From Streptomyces sp. Ag109_O5-1 (GTDB lineage Bacteria; Actinomycetota; Actinomycetes; Streptomycetales; Streptomycetaceae): a DNA stretch of 64,000 nt. The notes below the pieces were generated by a model, which had not been told where the DNA came from, did not search any database, and worked only from the letters and a program-made list of their open reading frames with translations. Shown one piece after another: positions 33,117-40,814 of this stretch. Both the position numbers and the translations under genes were made by a program. Numbering within the stretch: position 1 is the first letter of the stretch; each line of letters begins with the position of its first letter. Where the stretch lies: contig NZ_RKQF01000001.1 of the NCBI RefSeq assembly GCF_003814875.1, positions 992,001 to 1,056,000 of the forward strand, written 5' to 3'.

Positions 33117-34771
33117 GGCCGTACGTCCTCCGTTGTCCTCGCGTGGTCCCAGGTGTGCGGTCCCTGGCGTCGTACCGTCGCGGCGAGCGTACGGTGTCCG
33201 GACTGCTCGGCGAGCACGACCCGCTCCTGGGGCAGCGCGCGTTGCCACCACTCGCCGGACGCGGCGTCGGCCGTGGCGCGCAGTTCGGCGAGGGCGGCGG
33301 CCAGGGTGCGGCGGGCGGACTCCAGGGCGCGCGGGTCCGGCTGCGGCCCGGCGAGCACTCGGGCCGCCTGTTCGCGGGCCCGTTCGACGGCGGTCAGGGA
33401 GTGCTCGATGCGGTCGCCGGCCCGGCGGTTGGTGACGACGACCGCGGTGGCGAAGCCGACGAGTGCGCCGACCAGGGTGTCCACGACCCGCTCGGCGACC
33501 AGCTGCCCGGCGTCCTGGGTGCGGGCGAACTCGGTGACGAGCAGGGCCATCGGGGTGACGCAGACGCTGCCGAGCCAGTAGTTGCGGCCGATCAGCGCCT
33601 CGGCGCCGAAGTTGAAGGCGAGGCAGCACAACACCAGGGCGGCCGGGTGCAGATGGGCGAGCGGTACCACGGCGGCGAAGACCAGGACGCCGAGGAGGTT
33701 GCCGACGACGCGCTGGACGCCCCGACTCCAGGTGAGGGTGACATTGGCCTGGTAGAGGGAGGCGGCGGTGACCAGCGCCCAGTAGGGGCGGCCGACACCG
33801 AGGGCGAGGGAGGCGTATCCGGCGAGGGCGCAGCCGAGCGCGGTGCGGGCGGCGAGTGGCGACAGCAGGCCGAGCCGGTGCCACAACGGGCGCTGTGCTG
33901 CCGCGAGTTCGGCGTCGATGCCGAGGAGTTCGTCGTCGGCACCGGCCACCCGCGGGACGCGTCCGGTGCCGTGCAGGGCGCGGGCCCAGCCGCGCAGCAG
34001 TGCCGGGTCCGCGTCGGCGGGGGCGGCGAGGGCGACCTCGGCGCGGACGACGAGGTGTTCGAGGGCGCGGCGGGTGCGGTCGGTGCGGGCGCCGGTGGCG
34101 AGCAGGGACTGCCAGGCGGCCTGTACGGCGGCGGCCGCGGTGGCACGGGTGCGGGCGTGACCGTCCGCGGTACCGCGGGTGTCGACGTGGGCGGCGGTGG
34201 CCTTCAGGGCGTGGGCGGTGGCCCGGCGTTCGGGGCCGTGCGGGCGCAGCAGTCCGGGTGCCATGCCGACCAGCCAGGCCCAGGCACCCGCCGCCAGCGC
34301 CAGTGCGACGTGACCGGGGACCTGGCCGAAGGTCTGCGGGACGAACAGGGAGGCGGAGCTGATGAAGGCGAGGACCACGTTCCCGGGCGGGCCGACACGG
34401 GTGGCGTCGCAGAGCGCCTTCTGCACGGCGGCCATGAGGGCGCCGACGGTGACCAGGACGACCGCGTTCGTGGTGAGCGAGGCGACGGTCAGGGCGAGGG
34501 CGAGTCCGGCGACCATGCCGAGGATCACGCCGGCCAGTGTGCGGGCGCGGGCCGGGTAGGGGCGGTTGTGGCCGTAGAGGGCGCACAGCGATCCGGCCAT
34601 CGTGTACGTCGCCAGGTCGAGGCGGCCGAGGGCCAGCAGGGTCAGATTGGGCGGGGCGACCGCGGCGACCACGCTGAACGCGGGCTTGAACCAGATGTCG
34701 GAGGGCCGGCCGAGGCGCAGCAGACCGGCGAGGGGCAGACGTCGGGTGGTCGTGGCGGGTGCGGTGCTCAT
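33113..34771 (-). CDS. FUSC-family transporter (aromatic acid exporter-like)
   Basis: A 552-residue membrane protein with two clusters of hydrophobic helices around a long soluble middle segment, as in FUSC/aromatic acid exporters. A GRNYWLGSVCVTPMALL-type segment is characteristic. Likely exports small aromatic or weak-acid compounds. ATG 34771 is favoured, because a promoter (TGTTTT-N17-TAAATT) puts the transcription start at this codon; ATG 34777 would lie upstream of it. Its promoter carries the MarR dyad. Coupled to MarR by a 4-nt overlap. Confidence 0.85.
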   Translation of the reverse strand: MSTAPATTTRRLPLAGLLRLGRPSDIWFKPAFSVVAAVAPPNLTLLALGRLDLATYTMAGSLCALYGHNRPYPARARTLAGVILGMVAGLALALTVASLTTNAVVLVTVGALMAAVQKALCDATRVGPPGNVVLAFISSASLFVPQTFGQVPGHVALALAAGAWAWLVGMAPGLLRPHGPERRATAHALKATAAHVDTRGTADGHARTRATAAAAVQAAWQSLLATGARTDRTRRALEHLVVRAEVALAAPADADPALLRGWARALHGTGRVPRVAGADDELLGIDAELAAAQRPLWHRLGLLSPLAARTALGCALAGYASLALGVGRPYWALVTAASLYQANVTLTWSRGVQRVVGNLLGVLVFAAVVPLAHLHPAALVLCCLAFNFGAEALIGRNYWLGSVCVTPMALLVTEFARTQDAGQLVAERVVDTLVGALVGFATAVVVTNRRAGDRIEHSLTAVERAREQAARVLAGPQPDPRALESARRTLAAALAELRATADAASGEWWQRALPQERVVLAEQSGHRTLAATVRRQGPHTWDHARTTEDVRP

Positions 34772-34778
34772 ACCCATC

Positions 34779-34807
34779 AATTTAGCATGTGTTTTACTCG
34801 TAAAACA
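34779..34807 (-). promoter_or_regulatory. Promoter and MarR operator of the FUSC-MarR operon
   Basis: On the minus strand -35 TGTTTT (34807-34802) and -10 TAAATT (34784-34779) are 17 nt apart. TGTTTTAC-TC-GTAAAACA (34790-34807) is a perfect 18-bp dyad that spans the -35 and part of the spacer. The -10 is 7 nt before ATG 34771. Confidence 0.75.
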
Positions 34808-34897
34808 TTCCCGAACAGCCCTGCTCACAGGCTGTGCTCCGCCGAGTGCTCCCCGTGTACATCCTTGCGCTCGCGTGCGCGCCGTACGGCCGGGGCA

Positions 34898-34915
34898 TCG
34901 CATCCATCGATGCGA
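34898..34915. promoter_or_regulatory. Inverted repeat before the DUF5134 gene
   Basis: TCGCATC at 34898-34904 and GATGCGA at 34909-34915 form a 7-bp dyad with a 4-nt centre, ending 20 bp before the DUF5134 GTG start. It could be an operator or 5' UTR hairpin. Confidence 0.45.
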
Positions 34916-34935
34916 CGTCGAGCGGGGAGGTGCGC

Positions 34936-35481
34936 GTGCACGGACCGGCTTCGCCCGGCTGGCTGCTGGTCGCGCTGTGCGCGGCGACCGGGGCCTACTG
35001 CCTGCTGCGGATGCGCAGCAACGTCGAGGAACAGCGGCGCGCCGCGGGCGGCGAGGCGCTGATGGGGTTCGGCATGGCCGCGATGGCCGTGCCCGCGACC
35101 GTTTTCACACCGCCGGTCTGGGCATGGCCGATCTACGCGGCGGTGTTCGGCGGGGCCGCGCTGCGCGCGCTGTGGAGCGCCCGCAGCAGCCCGCACCATC
35201 TGCACCATCTGGTGGGGGCGGCGGCGATGGTCTACATGGCGGTGGTGATGGCCGCCTCGCCCGGTGCCCACCACCACGGCGGCGCCGGAGTGCCGCTGGT
35301 GACCGGCCCGTTGGTCCTCTACTTCGCCGGCTATGTCCTCGTGTCCGGCGCGCGGCTGGTTCCGGCCGCGGTGACGGCCGCGGGGACCGGCGCGGTCCGG
35401 TGGGGCGACCGGCCCGAACTGGCGCGGGCGTGCAGGCTGTCGATGGGCATCGGCATGGTGACGATGCTGCTGGCGCTGTGA
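34936..35481 (+). CDS. DUF5134 membrane protein
   Basis: A 181-residue protein with five hydrophobic segments and His clusters (HHLHHL and AHHHGG). The conserved opening HGPASPGWLLVALCAATGAYCLLRMRS matches DUF5134. GTG 34936 is the start: it directly follows an excellent AGCGGGGAGG site, while upstream GTGs would give non-family sequence. The next gene, an M56 peptidase, follows after 95 bp. The His clusters could bind metal, but role unknown. Confidence 0.78.
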   Translation: MHGPASPGWLLVALCAATGAYCLLRMRSNVEEQRRAAGGEALMGFGMAAMAVPATVFTPPVWAWPIYAAVFGGAALRALWSARSSPHHLHHLVGAAAMVYMAVVMAASPGAHHHGGAGVPLVTGPLVLYFAGYVLVSGARLVPAAVTAAGTGAVRWGDRPELARACRLSMGIGMVTMLLAL

Positions 35482-35484
35482 CGA

Positions 35485-35496
35485 AGTGACGTCACT
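35485..35496. promoter_or_regulatory. 12-bp palindrome upstream of M56 gene
   Basis: AGTGACGTCACT at 35485-35496 is a perfect palindrome, 3 bp after the DUF5134 stop and 80 bp before M56. A partial copy (GCGTCACTTT) lies at 35515-35525. Possibly an operator for a BlaI- or other winged-helix repressor; no such gene is in the window. Confidence 0.45.
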
Positions 35497-35576
35497 CGCG
35501 GCGCAAACGTTGCCTGCGTCACTTTGGCGCAATGGGCTGTACCCCCGGGCGGTCCGCCGCTCATAGGGTGCTGGCC

Positions 35577-36512
35577 ATGATGGTCCCTGTGGCACTGTTG
35601 CTGCTCGGCGCCTTGACCGCACTGGTCGGCCCCCGGTTCCTCGCCCGAGCCGACTGGACGGACCGGGAGCCGGTGGTCACCCTGTGGGCATGGCAGTGCG
35701 TGGTGGCGACCGTGCTGCTGTGCTGCGCGCTGTCGATGACACTGAGCGCGGCGGCGGCCTGGCAGGCGGTGCGAGGGCATGTGTTCGCAACCGCTCCGAG
35801 CGGGGTGATGGACGCCTACGGGCTCGGTACGCCCGGCCCGTGGGCGGCGACGACCGCAGTGGTCCTCGCCGGCGCCGGGCTGTGGAGCGGGGCGATGCTG
35901 GTGCGCGAGATCCTGCGCGCCAGGTCCGGACGGCGGCAGCGCAGGGCCGAACTCCTGGTCCGTGCACCGCTGTTGCCCGGCGAGGAACCGGCGAACGGCC
36001 GTCTCGTCGTCCTCGAGGGCGAGCGCGCCGATGCCTGGTGGCTGTCCGGATCGGCTCCTCGACTCGTCGTGACCACGGCCGCGTTGCGCCGTCTGAAGGG
36101 GCGTCAGCTGGACGCGGTGCTCGCCCATGAGCAGGGGCACGCGCAGGCTCGGCACGACTGGCTGCTGCACTGTTCGGCCGCACTGGCCGGCGGGTTCCCG
36201 CAGATCCCGGTGTTCGCCGCGTTCCGCGACGAGATGCACCGGCTGGTCGAACTGGCCGCGGACGACATGGCCTCCCGGCGCCACGGCCGCCTCACCACCG
36301 CACTCGCCCTGGTCGAACTCAACGAGGACCGGGGCGTGTTCGGCCCCGGCCCGACCCCGCACGCCCATGTCCCGCAACGCGTCGACCGGTTGCTCACCGC
36401 CCCGGACCGCCTGCCCGCACGGCACCGGCTGCGCCTGACCGCGACCGCCGCCCTGGTCCCGGTGATCCCGGTGCTGGTGGCACTCGTACCCGGCCTGCGC
36501 GCACTCGGGTAA
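35577..36512 (+). CDS. M56-family membrane metallopeptidase
   Basis: A 311-residue protein with several membrane helices and the zinc motif HEQGH (in VLAHEQGHAQARHDW). M56 proteins (BlaR1-like) sit in the membrane and cleave or regulate a repressor; here no penicillin-binding sensor domain is fused, so only the protease module remains. Leaderless start: TAGGGT (35564-35569) is 7 nt before ATG 35577. Partners of such peptidases are BlaI/MecI repressors, but none is adjacent. Confidence 0.85.
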   Translation: MMVPVALLLLGALTALVGPRFLARADWTDREPVVTLWAWQCVVATVLLCCALSMTLSAAAAWQAVRGHVFATAPSGVMDAYGLGTPGPWAATTAVVLAGAGLWSGAMLVREILRARSGRRQRRAELLVRAPLLPGEEPANGRLVVLEGERADAWWLSGSAPRLVVTTAALRRLKGRQLDAVLAHEQGHAQARHDWLLHCSAALAGGFPQIPVFAAFRDEMHRLVELAADDMASRRHGRLTTALALVELNEDRGVFGPGPTPHAHVPQRVDRLLTAPDRLPARHRLRLTATAALVPVIPVLVALVPGLRALG

Positions 36513-36569
36513 AGCCTCACCGGCCATGAGGAATTGCCCTCCGAGCAATGATTCGGCAAAGATCACGTC

Positions 36570-37238
36570 ATGCGCCCCCCGCCCAGCGACCGCCCCGCCC
36601 CGCTTCTCGCGACCGCCGTCCTCGCCCTGTCCTCGGCGCTGCTGCTCGCTCTCGTCGCCGGCGAGTGGCCTCCCCTGGTGGCGCTGGACGAGGGCATCGC
36701 CGGCACCACCCATCGCTGGGCCGTGGCGGACCACCACACCACCCATGTCCTGCGCATCCTGACGGACCGGGTCTGGGACCCGCTGACCATGCGGCTGCTG
36801 TGCGCGGCGGTCGCGGTGTGGCTGGTGTGGCGGCACTCGGCGTGGTGGACCGCCCTGTGGCTGGCCCTGACCTGTGCGCTGGGCACGGCCGCCCAGCAGT
36901 CCCTCAAGGTGGCCGTGGACCGCCCCCGCCCGGTCTGGTCCGACCCGGTCGACTCGGCCGCGTACGCCGCCTTCCCCTCCGGGCACGCCATGACGGCGAC
37001 CGTGGTCTGCGGCCTGCTGCTGTGGCTCCTGCACCGCTGCGGGACCGGGCGCGCACTGTGGCGTACGGCCCTGATCGCCGCCGCGGTGTCGGTCATAGGA
37101 GTCGGCCTGACCCGGATCTGGCTCGGCGTCCACTGGCCCTCGGACGTACTCGGCGGCTGGCTGCTCGGGGCCCTGGTGGTGGCGCTGGCGGTGCTGGTGT
37201 ACGAGTGGGAGCCGGGCCGCCGGGGACACCCCCACTAG
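36570..37238 (+). CDS. PAP2-family membrane phosphatase
   Basis: A 222-residue protein with six predicted membrane segments and the three PAP2 signatures: KVAVDRPRP, FPSGHAM and TRIWLGVHWPSD. The SRxxxxxHxxxD site reads TR-. It would dephosphorylate a lipid phosphate or undecaprenyl pyrophosphate at the membrane. Followed immediately by a 140-bp gap and a 58-aa gene. Confidence 0.9.
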   Translation: MRPPPSDRPAPLLATAVLALSSALLLALVAGEWPPLVALDEGIAGTTHRWAVADHHTTHVLRILTDRVWDPLTMRLLCAAVAVWLVWRHSAWWTALWLALTCALGTAAQQSLKVAVDRPRPVWSDPVDSAAYAAFPSGHAMTATVVCGLLLWLLHRCGTGRALWRTALIAAAVSVIGVGLTRIWLGVHWPSDVLGGWLLGALVVALAVLVYEWEPGRRGHPH

Positions 37239-37377
37239 TGGACGATCTCGTTCAGGGCCGGAAAGCCGTCACCGCTGCCCACGATCACGGGGCGGTCGCG
37301 GGAGACTCCCGCCGGACCGCCGAAGGAGGGGGTGCTTTGTCCAGCATTTCCAGACGGTCCCTGCTCGGATACTCGGG

Positions 37378-37554
37378 ATGAACGGCAGTGACGCCTTCGT
37401 GGCGGTCAAGTTCATGGTCCATACCGAAGGCGGGCCCTCGGCGAGCCGGATCGAGCCCCTGGACGTCGCCCAACTGCTCAACGACTTCGCCGCCTCCCGC
37501 GGCTGGTCGGCGATCACGTTCTACGGCACTCCGGGCCCCGCCCCGCTGAACTGA
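37378..37554 (+). CDS. Small hypothetical protein, 58 aa
   Basis: ATG 37378 to TGA 37552-37554 encodes 58 residues. It begins MNGSDAFVAVKFMVHTEG and ends in a Gly/Pro-rich tail (PGPAPLN). Nearly all third codon positions are G or C, supporting translation. No signal peptide, Cys or known domain. It lies between PAP2 and HAD genes, and its end runs close to the 14-bp inverted repeat at 37570-37610. I do not recognise the family; the function is unknown. Confidence 0.55.
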   Translation: MNGSDAFVAVKFMVHTEGGPSASRIEPLDVAQLLNDFAASRGWSAITFYGTPGPAPLN

Positions 37555-37569
37555 CCCACCACGACGGCG

Positions 37570-37610
37570 GCCATGCGCCGGACGGCCCCGGGTAAAGTCC
37601 GGCGCATGGC
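37570..37610. repeat. Inverted repeat overlapping the HAD start codon
   Basis: GCCATGCGCCGGAC (37570-37583) and its exact complement (37597-37610) flank a 13-nt loop holding TAAAGT (37593-37598). The pairing extends to 18 bp if one G-U pair is allowed. The right arm contains the HAD ATG. Confidence 0.75.
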
Positions 37611-38328
37611 TGCCGTGCTCTTCGACTTCTCCGGGACTCTCTTCCGTATCGAGTCCACCGATTCCTGGCTGCGGGCGGTGCTCGCCGAGGCCGGGGTACG
37701 GCTGTCCGAGGTGGAGTCGGCGGCGGCCGCGCGGGCGCTGGAGGTGGCCGGGGCGCAGCCCGGCGGGGCGAACCCCGTCGAGGTGCCCGAGGAACTCGCC
37801 GGGGTGTGGGCGGTGCGGGACGAGAGCGCGGAACTGCACCGGGCCGCGTACACCGGGCTGTCCCGGCGGGTGCCGCTGCCGGACCCCGCGCTGCACGACG
37901 CGCTGTACGAGCGGCACATGACCCCGCGGGCCTGGACGCCGTACCCGGACGCCGCCGAGGTGCTGCGCACGCTGCGCGCGCACGGCATCGGGGTCGGCGT
38001 GGTCAGCAACATCGGCTGGGATCTGCGCCCGGTCTTCCGCGAGCACGGGCTCGACGCCTATGTGGACGCGTACGTCCTGTCGTACGAACACGGTGTCCAG
38101 AAGCCGGACCCGCGGCTCTTCACGGTCGCCCTGGAGGCGCTCGGGGCGGAGCCGGCCGAGACGGTGATGGTCGGGGACAGCAAACCCGCCGACGGCGGGG
38201 CGGCGGCGCTCGGCTGCCGGGTCCACTTCGTCGGCCATCTGCCGGTGACCGAGCGGCCGGACGCGCTGCTGCCGGTGCTGGACCTGGTGGGCGTGGCCCG
38301 CCGACCGGCCACGCCCACGCAGGTCTGA
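37606..38328 (+). CDS. HAD-superfamily hydrolase with atypical motif I
   Basis: A 240-residue HAD protein. Motif I is VLFDFSGTLF, so the second Asp of the usual DxD is Ser, which removes the normal acid/base for phosphatase chemistry. Motif IV (EHGVQKPDPRLF, VGDSKPAD) is normal. It may use a different acid or act on a non-phosphate substrate, as in dehalogenase or phosphonatase members. ATG 37606 lies 7 nt after TAAAGT with no ribosome site, so leaderless translation is likely. Located downstream of the 58-aa gene. Confidence 0.83.
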   Translation: MAAVLFDFSGTLFRIESTDSWLRAVLAEAGVRLSEVESAAAARALEVAGAQPGGANPVEVPEELAGVWAVRDESAELHRAAYTGLSRRVPLPDPALHDALYERHMTPRAWTPYPDAAEVLRTLRAHGIGVGVVSNIGWDLRPVFREHGLDAYVDAYVLSYEHGVQKPDPRLFTVALEALGAEPAETVMVGDSKPADGGAAALGCRVHFVGHLPVTERPDALLPVLDLVGVARRPATPTQV

Positions 38329-38429
38329 TCTGCCGCGCCGTCCGCCCGAGACGCTCCCCCGTGTCGCCCCGGACGGACGGCAGCCCTGAACAGGCCCCGC
38401 GCAGGGCGGTGCCCGCTGCGTCGATTATA

Positions 38430-38450
38430 GTTGGCTGGCAGCCAGTCAAC
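38430..38450. promoter_or_regulatory. Candidate operator of the TetR gene
   Basis: A 21-bp sequence from GTTGGCTGGC to CCAGTCAAC (38430-38450) is a pseudo-palindrome with one mismatched pair. It overlaps a -10-like TATAGT (38426-38431), so a repressor there would block transcription of the TetR gene itself. Confidence 0.65.
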
Positions 38451-38464
38451 GCAGGAGTTCCAGC

Positions 38465-39133
38465 ATGTCCCCGCGCAGCGCATCGGTCAATGAAGAGTTG
38501 CGCAGGCGTTCCCGGGAACGGCTTCTCCAGGCCGCGGTCGAGCTGGTCGACGAGCACGGCTTCGAGGCCACCACGCTGGGCGCCATCGCCGACCGGGCTG
38601 GTTCGGCGCGCGGACTCGTGTCGTACTACTTCCCGGGCAAGCGTCAGCTGGTCCAGTCCGCCGTGCACCGGCTGATGTGGAGCACGCTGCAGGAGGCACT
38701 GGAGCAGGAGCCGCGCACCGAGGACGGCCGGGAGCGGCTGGCCCGGGCCATCGACTCCATCCTGGGGCTCGCCCAGGAGCGGCCGGTGCTGATGCGCCAG
38801 CACATGGCCGGGCTGCTCCAGGCGGAGGGCTTCGTGCAGTGCCCGGAGCAGCGCCGGCTCGCCGAGCTGCTGGGCGACACCGTCGCCCGGTACGGCTCGC
38901 ACGAGGTCACGGCCGACTACCCGATGCTGCGCGCCCTGCTGATGGGGGCGGTGTACGCGGCGCTGGTGCCGGGTGTGCCGATGCCGGTCCCGGTGCTGCG
39001 GGCGGAGTTGTTCGAGCGTTACGGGCTCGACTGGCAGCTGGGCGTGCCGCCGGAGTCCGCGCCCGTGGCCGAGCGCAAGGACCTGTCCCGCTTCTTCGCC
39101 ACCGAGGACCGCACCGAGTCCGAACGGCCTTAG
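38465..39133 (+). CDS. TetR-family transcriptional regulator
   Basis: A 222-residue regulator with a typical TetR N-terminus: RRRSRERLLQAAVELVDEHGFEATTLGAIADRAGSARGLVSYYFPGKRQLV. GCAGGAG lies 7 nt before ATG. A 21-bp pseudo-palindrome 15-35 bp upstream fits autoregulation. Ligand domain 60-220 is not diagnostic. A large dyad at 39192-39233 separates it from the downstream ferredoxin reductase-like gene, which it might also control. Confidence 0.9.
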   Translation: MSPRSASVNEELRRRSRERLLQAAVELVDEHGFEATTLGAIADRAGSARGLVSYYFPGKRQLVQSAVHRLMWSTLQEALEQEPRTEDGRERLARAIDSILGLAQERPVLMRQHMAGLLQAEGFVQCPEQRRLAELLGDTVARYGSHEVTADYPMLRALLMGAVYAALVPGVPMPVPVLRAELFERYGLDWQLGVPPESAPVAERKDLSRFFATEDRTESERP

Positions 39134-39191
39134 CCTGCAGCGTGCTTGACGTGGCGGCGGCTGTGCCCGGTCGCACAAGAGGCCACTCACA

Positions 39192-39233
39192 GCTCATACG
39201 TATGGTGATCGAACGATCACCATACGTATGAGC
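39192..39233. repeat. 42-bp dyad with perfect 20-bp arms
   Basis: The 20-bp arm at 39192-39211 is repeated exactly in reverse complement at 39214-39233, separated by only AA. Each arm contains the 10-bp palindrome CATACGTATG, centred 26 bp apart. G+C content is about 50%, far below the surroundings. Possible roles: terminator of the TetR gene, double operator, or cruciform. No matching dyad occurs elsewhere in the window. Confidence 0.9.
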
Positions 39234-39327
39234 GGACACATGTCCGCGTCACCCCTGCGGCCCCTGTCGACGCGGCCGGGCCGGTGGGATGCTGGAGCCA
39301 CCAGCCCCTCGGGCAAGGAGTCCCCCC

Positions 39328-40674
39328 GTGTTGCGTGTCGCCGTCGTCGGCTCCGGGCCGAGCGGGTGCTACACCGCCCAGAACCTGGTCCAGCTCGACC
39401 CCACGGTTTCCGTGGACGTCCTGGACCGGTTGCCGTGCCCGTACGGACTGGTGCGGTACGGAGTCGCCCCGGACCACGAGAAGATCAAATCGCTGCAGGG
39501 GAATCTGCGCACGGTCCTGGAGCACGAGCGGGTGCGGTTCCTCGGCGGGGTCAGGGTCGGCAGCGGTCCGGGCGAACTCCCGGTGGAGCGGCTGCGGCAG
39601 CTGTACCACGCGGTGGTGTACTGCTTCGGCGCCGCGAGCGACCGGCGTCTCGGCATCCCGGGCGAGGAGCTGCCGGGCTGCTGGTCGGCGACCGATTTCG
39701 TGGCCTGGTACAGCGCGCATCCGGACGCCGTCGACGCCGGGTTCGTGCGCGACGCCCGCTCGGCCGTGGTCATCGGCGTCGGCAACGTGGCGGTGGACGT
39801 GGCCCGGATGCTGGCCCGGGGCGCGGCGGAGCTGAGCCCGACCGACATGCCGCAGGCGGCCCTGACCGCGCTCGCCGCGAGCGGGATAAGAGATGTGCAC
39901 GTGGTGGGCCGGCGCGGCCCCTCCCAGGCCCGTTTCACCACCAAGGAGCTGCGCGAGCTGGGCGGCCTGCCGGACACCGAAGTCCTGGTGGATCCGGACG
40001 AGTTGGCGCTCGACCCGGGCTATGCCGACCCGTCCGCGCTGCCCGCCGTCCAGCGCCGCAACGTCGAGGTGCTGCGCGGCTGGGGCGGCGCCGGCGGCCG
40101 GGGCGCCGGCCGCAGCATCTGGTTGCGCTTCTTCCTGCGCCCGGTCGAACTCCTCGACGACGGCGGGCGGGTGGGCGCGGTGCTCTTCGAGCGGACGGAG
40201 CCGGACGGGCGGGGCGGGGTGCGCGGCACCGGGCGGTACGAGACCGTCGAGGCGCAGTTGGTGCTGCGTTCGGTGGGCTATCGCGGAGTTCCGCTGGACG
40301 GGCTCCCGTTCGACGAGGAGACCGGCACCGTGCCGCACGCGGCGGGCCGGATCGTGGAGGGATGCTTCAGCGCGCCCGGCGAGTACGTGGCCGGCTGGAT
40401 CAAGCGCGGCCCGACCGGCGTCATCGGCTCCAACCGGCCCGACGCCAAGGAGACGGTGCTCTCCCTCCTGGAGGACGCGCCCGTACTGCTGCGCAGGCAG
40501 GTGCCGGAGGATCCGGTCGCCGAACTGCGTGCGGCGGGCATCGAGCCGGTGCAGTGGACGGGGTGGCAGGCGATCGAGCGGGCCGAGGCCGCACTGGGCG
40601 CCCGGCTCGGCCGGAGCGTGGTCAAGCTGGCCGACTGGGACTCCCTGCTGGAGGCGGCGCAGACGGTGTCGTAG
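39328..40674 (+). CDS. FAD-dependent oxidoreductase, ferredoxin-NADP reductase (adrenodoxin reductase-like)
   Basis: A 448-residue protein of the adrenodoxin/FprA-type. VAVVGSGPSGCYTAQNL binds FAD, VRYGVAPDHEKIKSL is the family signature, VIGVGNVAVDVAR is the NADP Rossmann motif, and YVAGWIKRGPTGVIGSNRPDA is the C-terminal FAD/substrate signature. It would move electrons from NADPH to a ferredoxin, for example to cytochromes P450; neither partner is in the window. AAGGAG is 7 nt before GTG 39328. Located downstream of the 42-bp dyad. Confidence 0.92.
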   Translation: MLRVAVVGSGPSGCYTAQNLVQLDPTVSVDVLDRLPCPYGLVRYGVAPDHEKIKSLQGNLRTVLEHERVRFLGGVRVGSGPGELPVERLRQLYHAVVYCFGAASDRRLGIPGEELPGCWSATDFVAWYSAHPDAVDAGFVRDARSAVVIGVGNVAVDVARMLARGAAELSPTDMPQAALTALAASGIRDVHVVGRRGPSQARFTTKELRELGGLPDTEVLVDPDELALDPGYADPSALPAVQRRNVEVLRGWGGAGGRGAGRSIWLRFFLRPVELLDDGGRVGAVLFERTEPDGRGGVRGTGRYETVEAQLVLRSVGYRGVPLDGLPFDEETGTVPHAAGRIVEGCFSAPGEYVAGWIKRGPTGVIGSNRPDAKETVLSLLEDAPVLLRRQVPEDPVAELRAAGIEPVQWTGWQAIERAEAALGARLGRSVVKLADWDSLLEAAQTVS

Positions 40675-40746
40675 CGGAGCGGACCGGGCCGTAGCGGAGT
40701 CGTCCGCCACCGGATGGGCATGACACCTGTCGGCAACACCGTGGAA

Positions 40747-40763
40747 ATCAACAAACTGTTCAA
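40747..40763. promoter_or_regulatory. IclR-like operator before the NCS2 permease
   Basis: ATCAACAAACTGTTCAA is a 17-bp imperfect dyad (ATCAACA-N3-TGTTCAA) 52 bp upstream of the permease ATG. It matches the sequence at 19752-19768 upstream of DUF6986 at 13 of 17 positions. Confidence 0.6.
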
Positions 40764-40814
40764 GCCGCTTACGGTCTCGTGCTGTCCGGATGTCGTCCCC
40801 GCTCTGGAGTCCCC

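Noticed and set aside
34834..34935. Extended DUF5134 N-terminus
   Set aside because: The strong ribosome site at 34936 and the dyad at 34898-34915 place the extension in the regulatory region.
37239..37377. A gene in the gap between PAP2 and the 58-aa gene
   Set aside because: Frames on both strands are short, lack ribosome sites and show no consistent coding bias.
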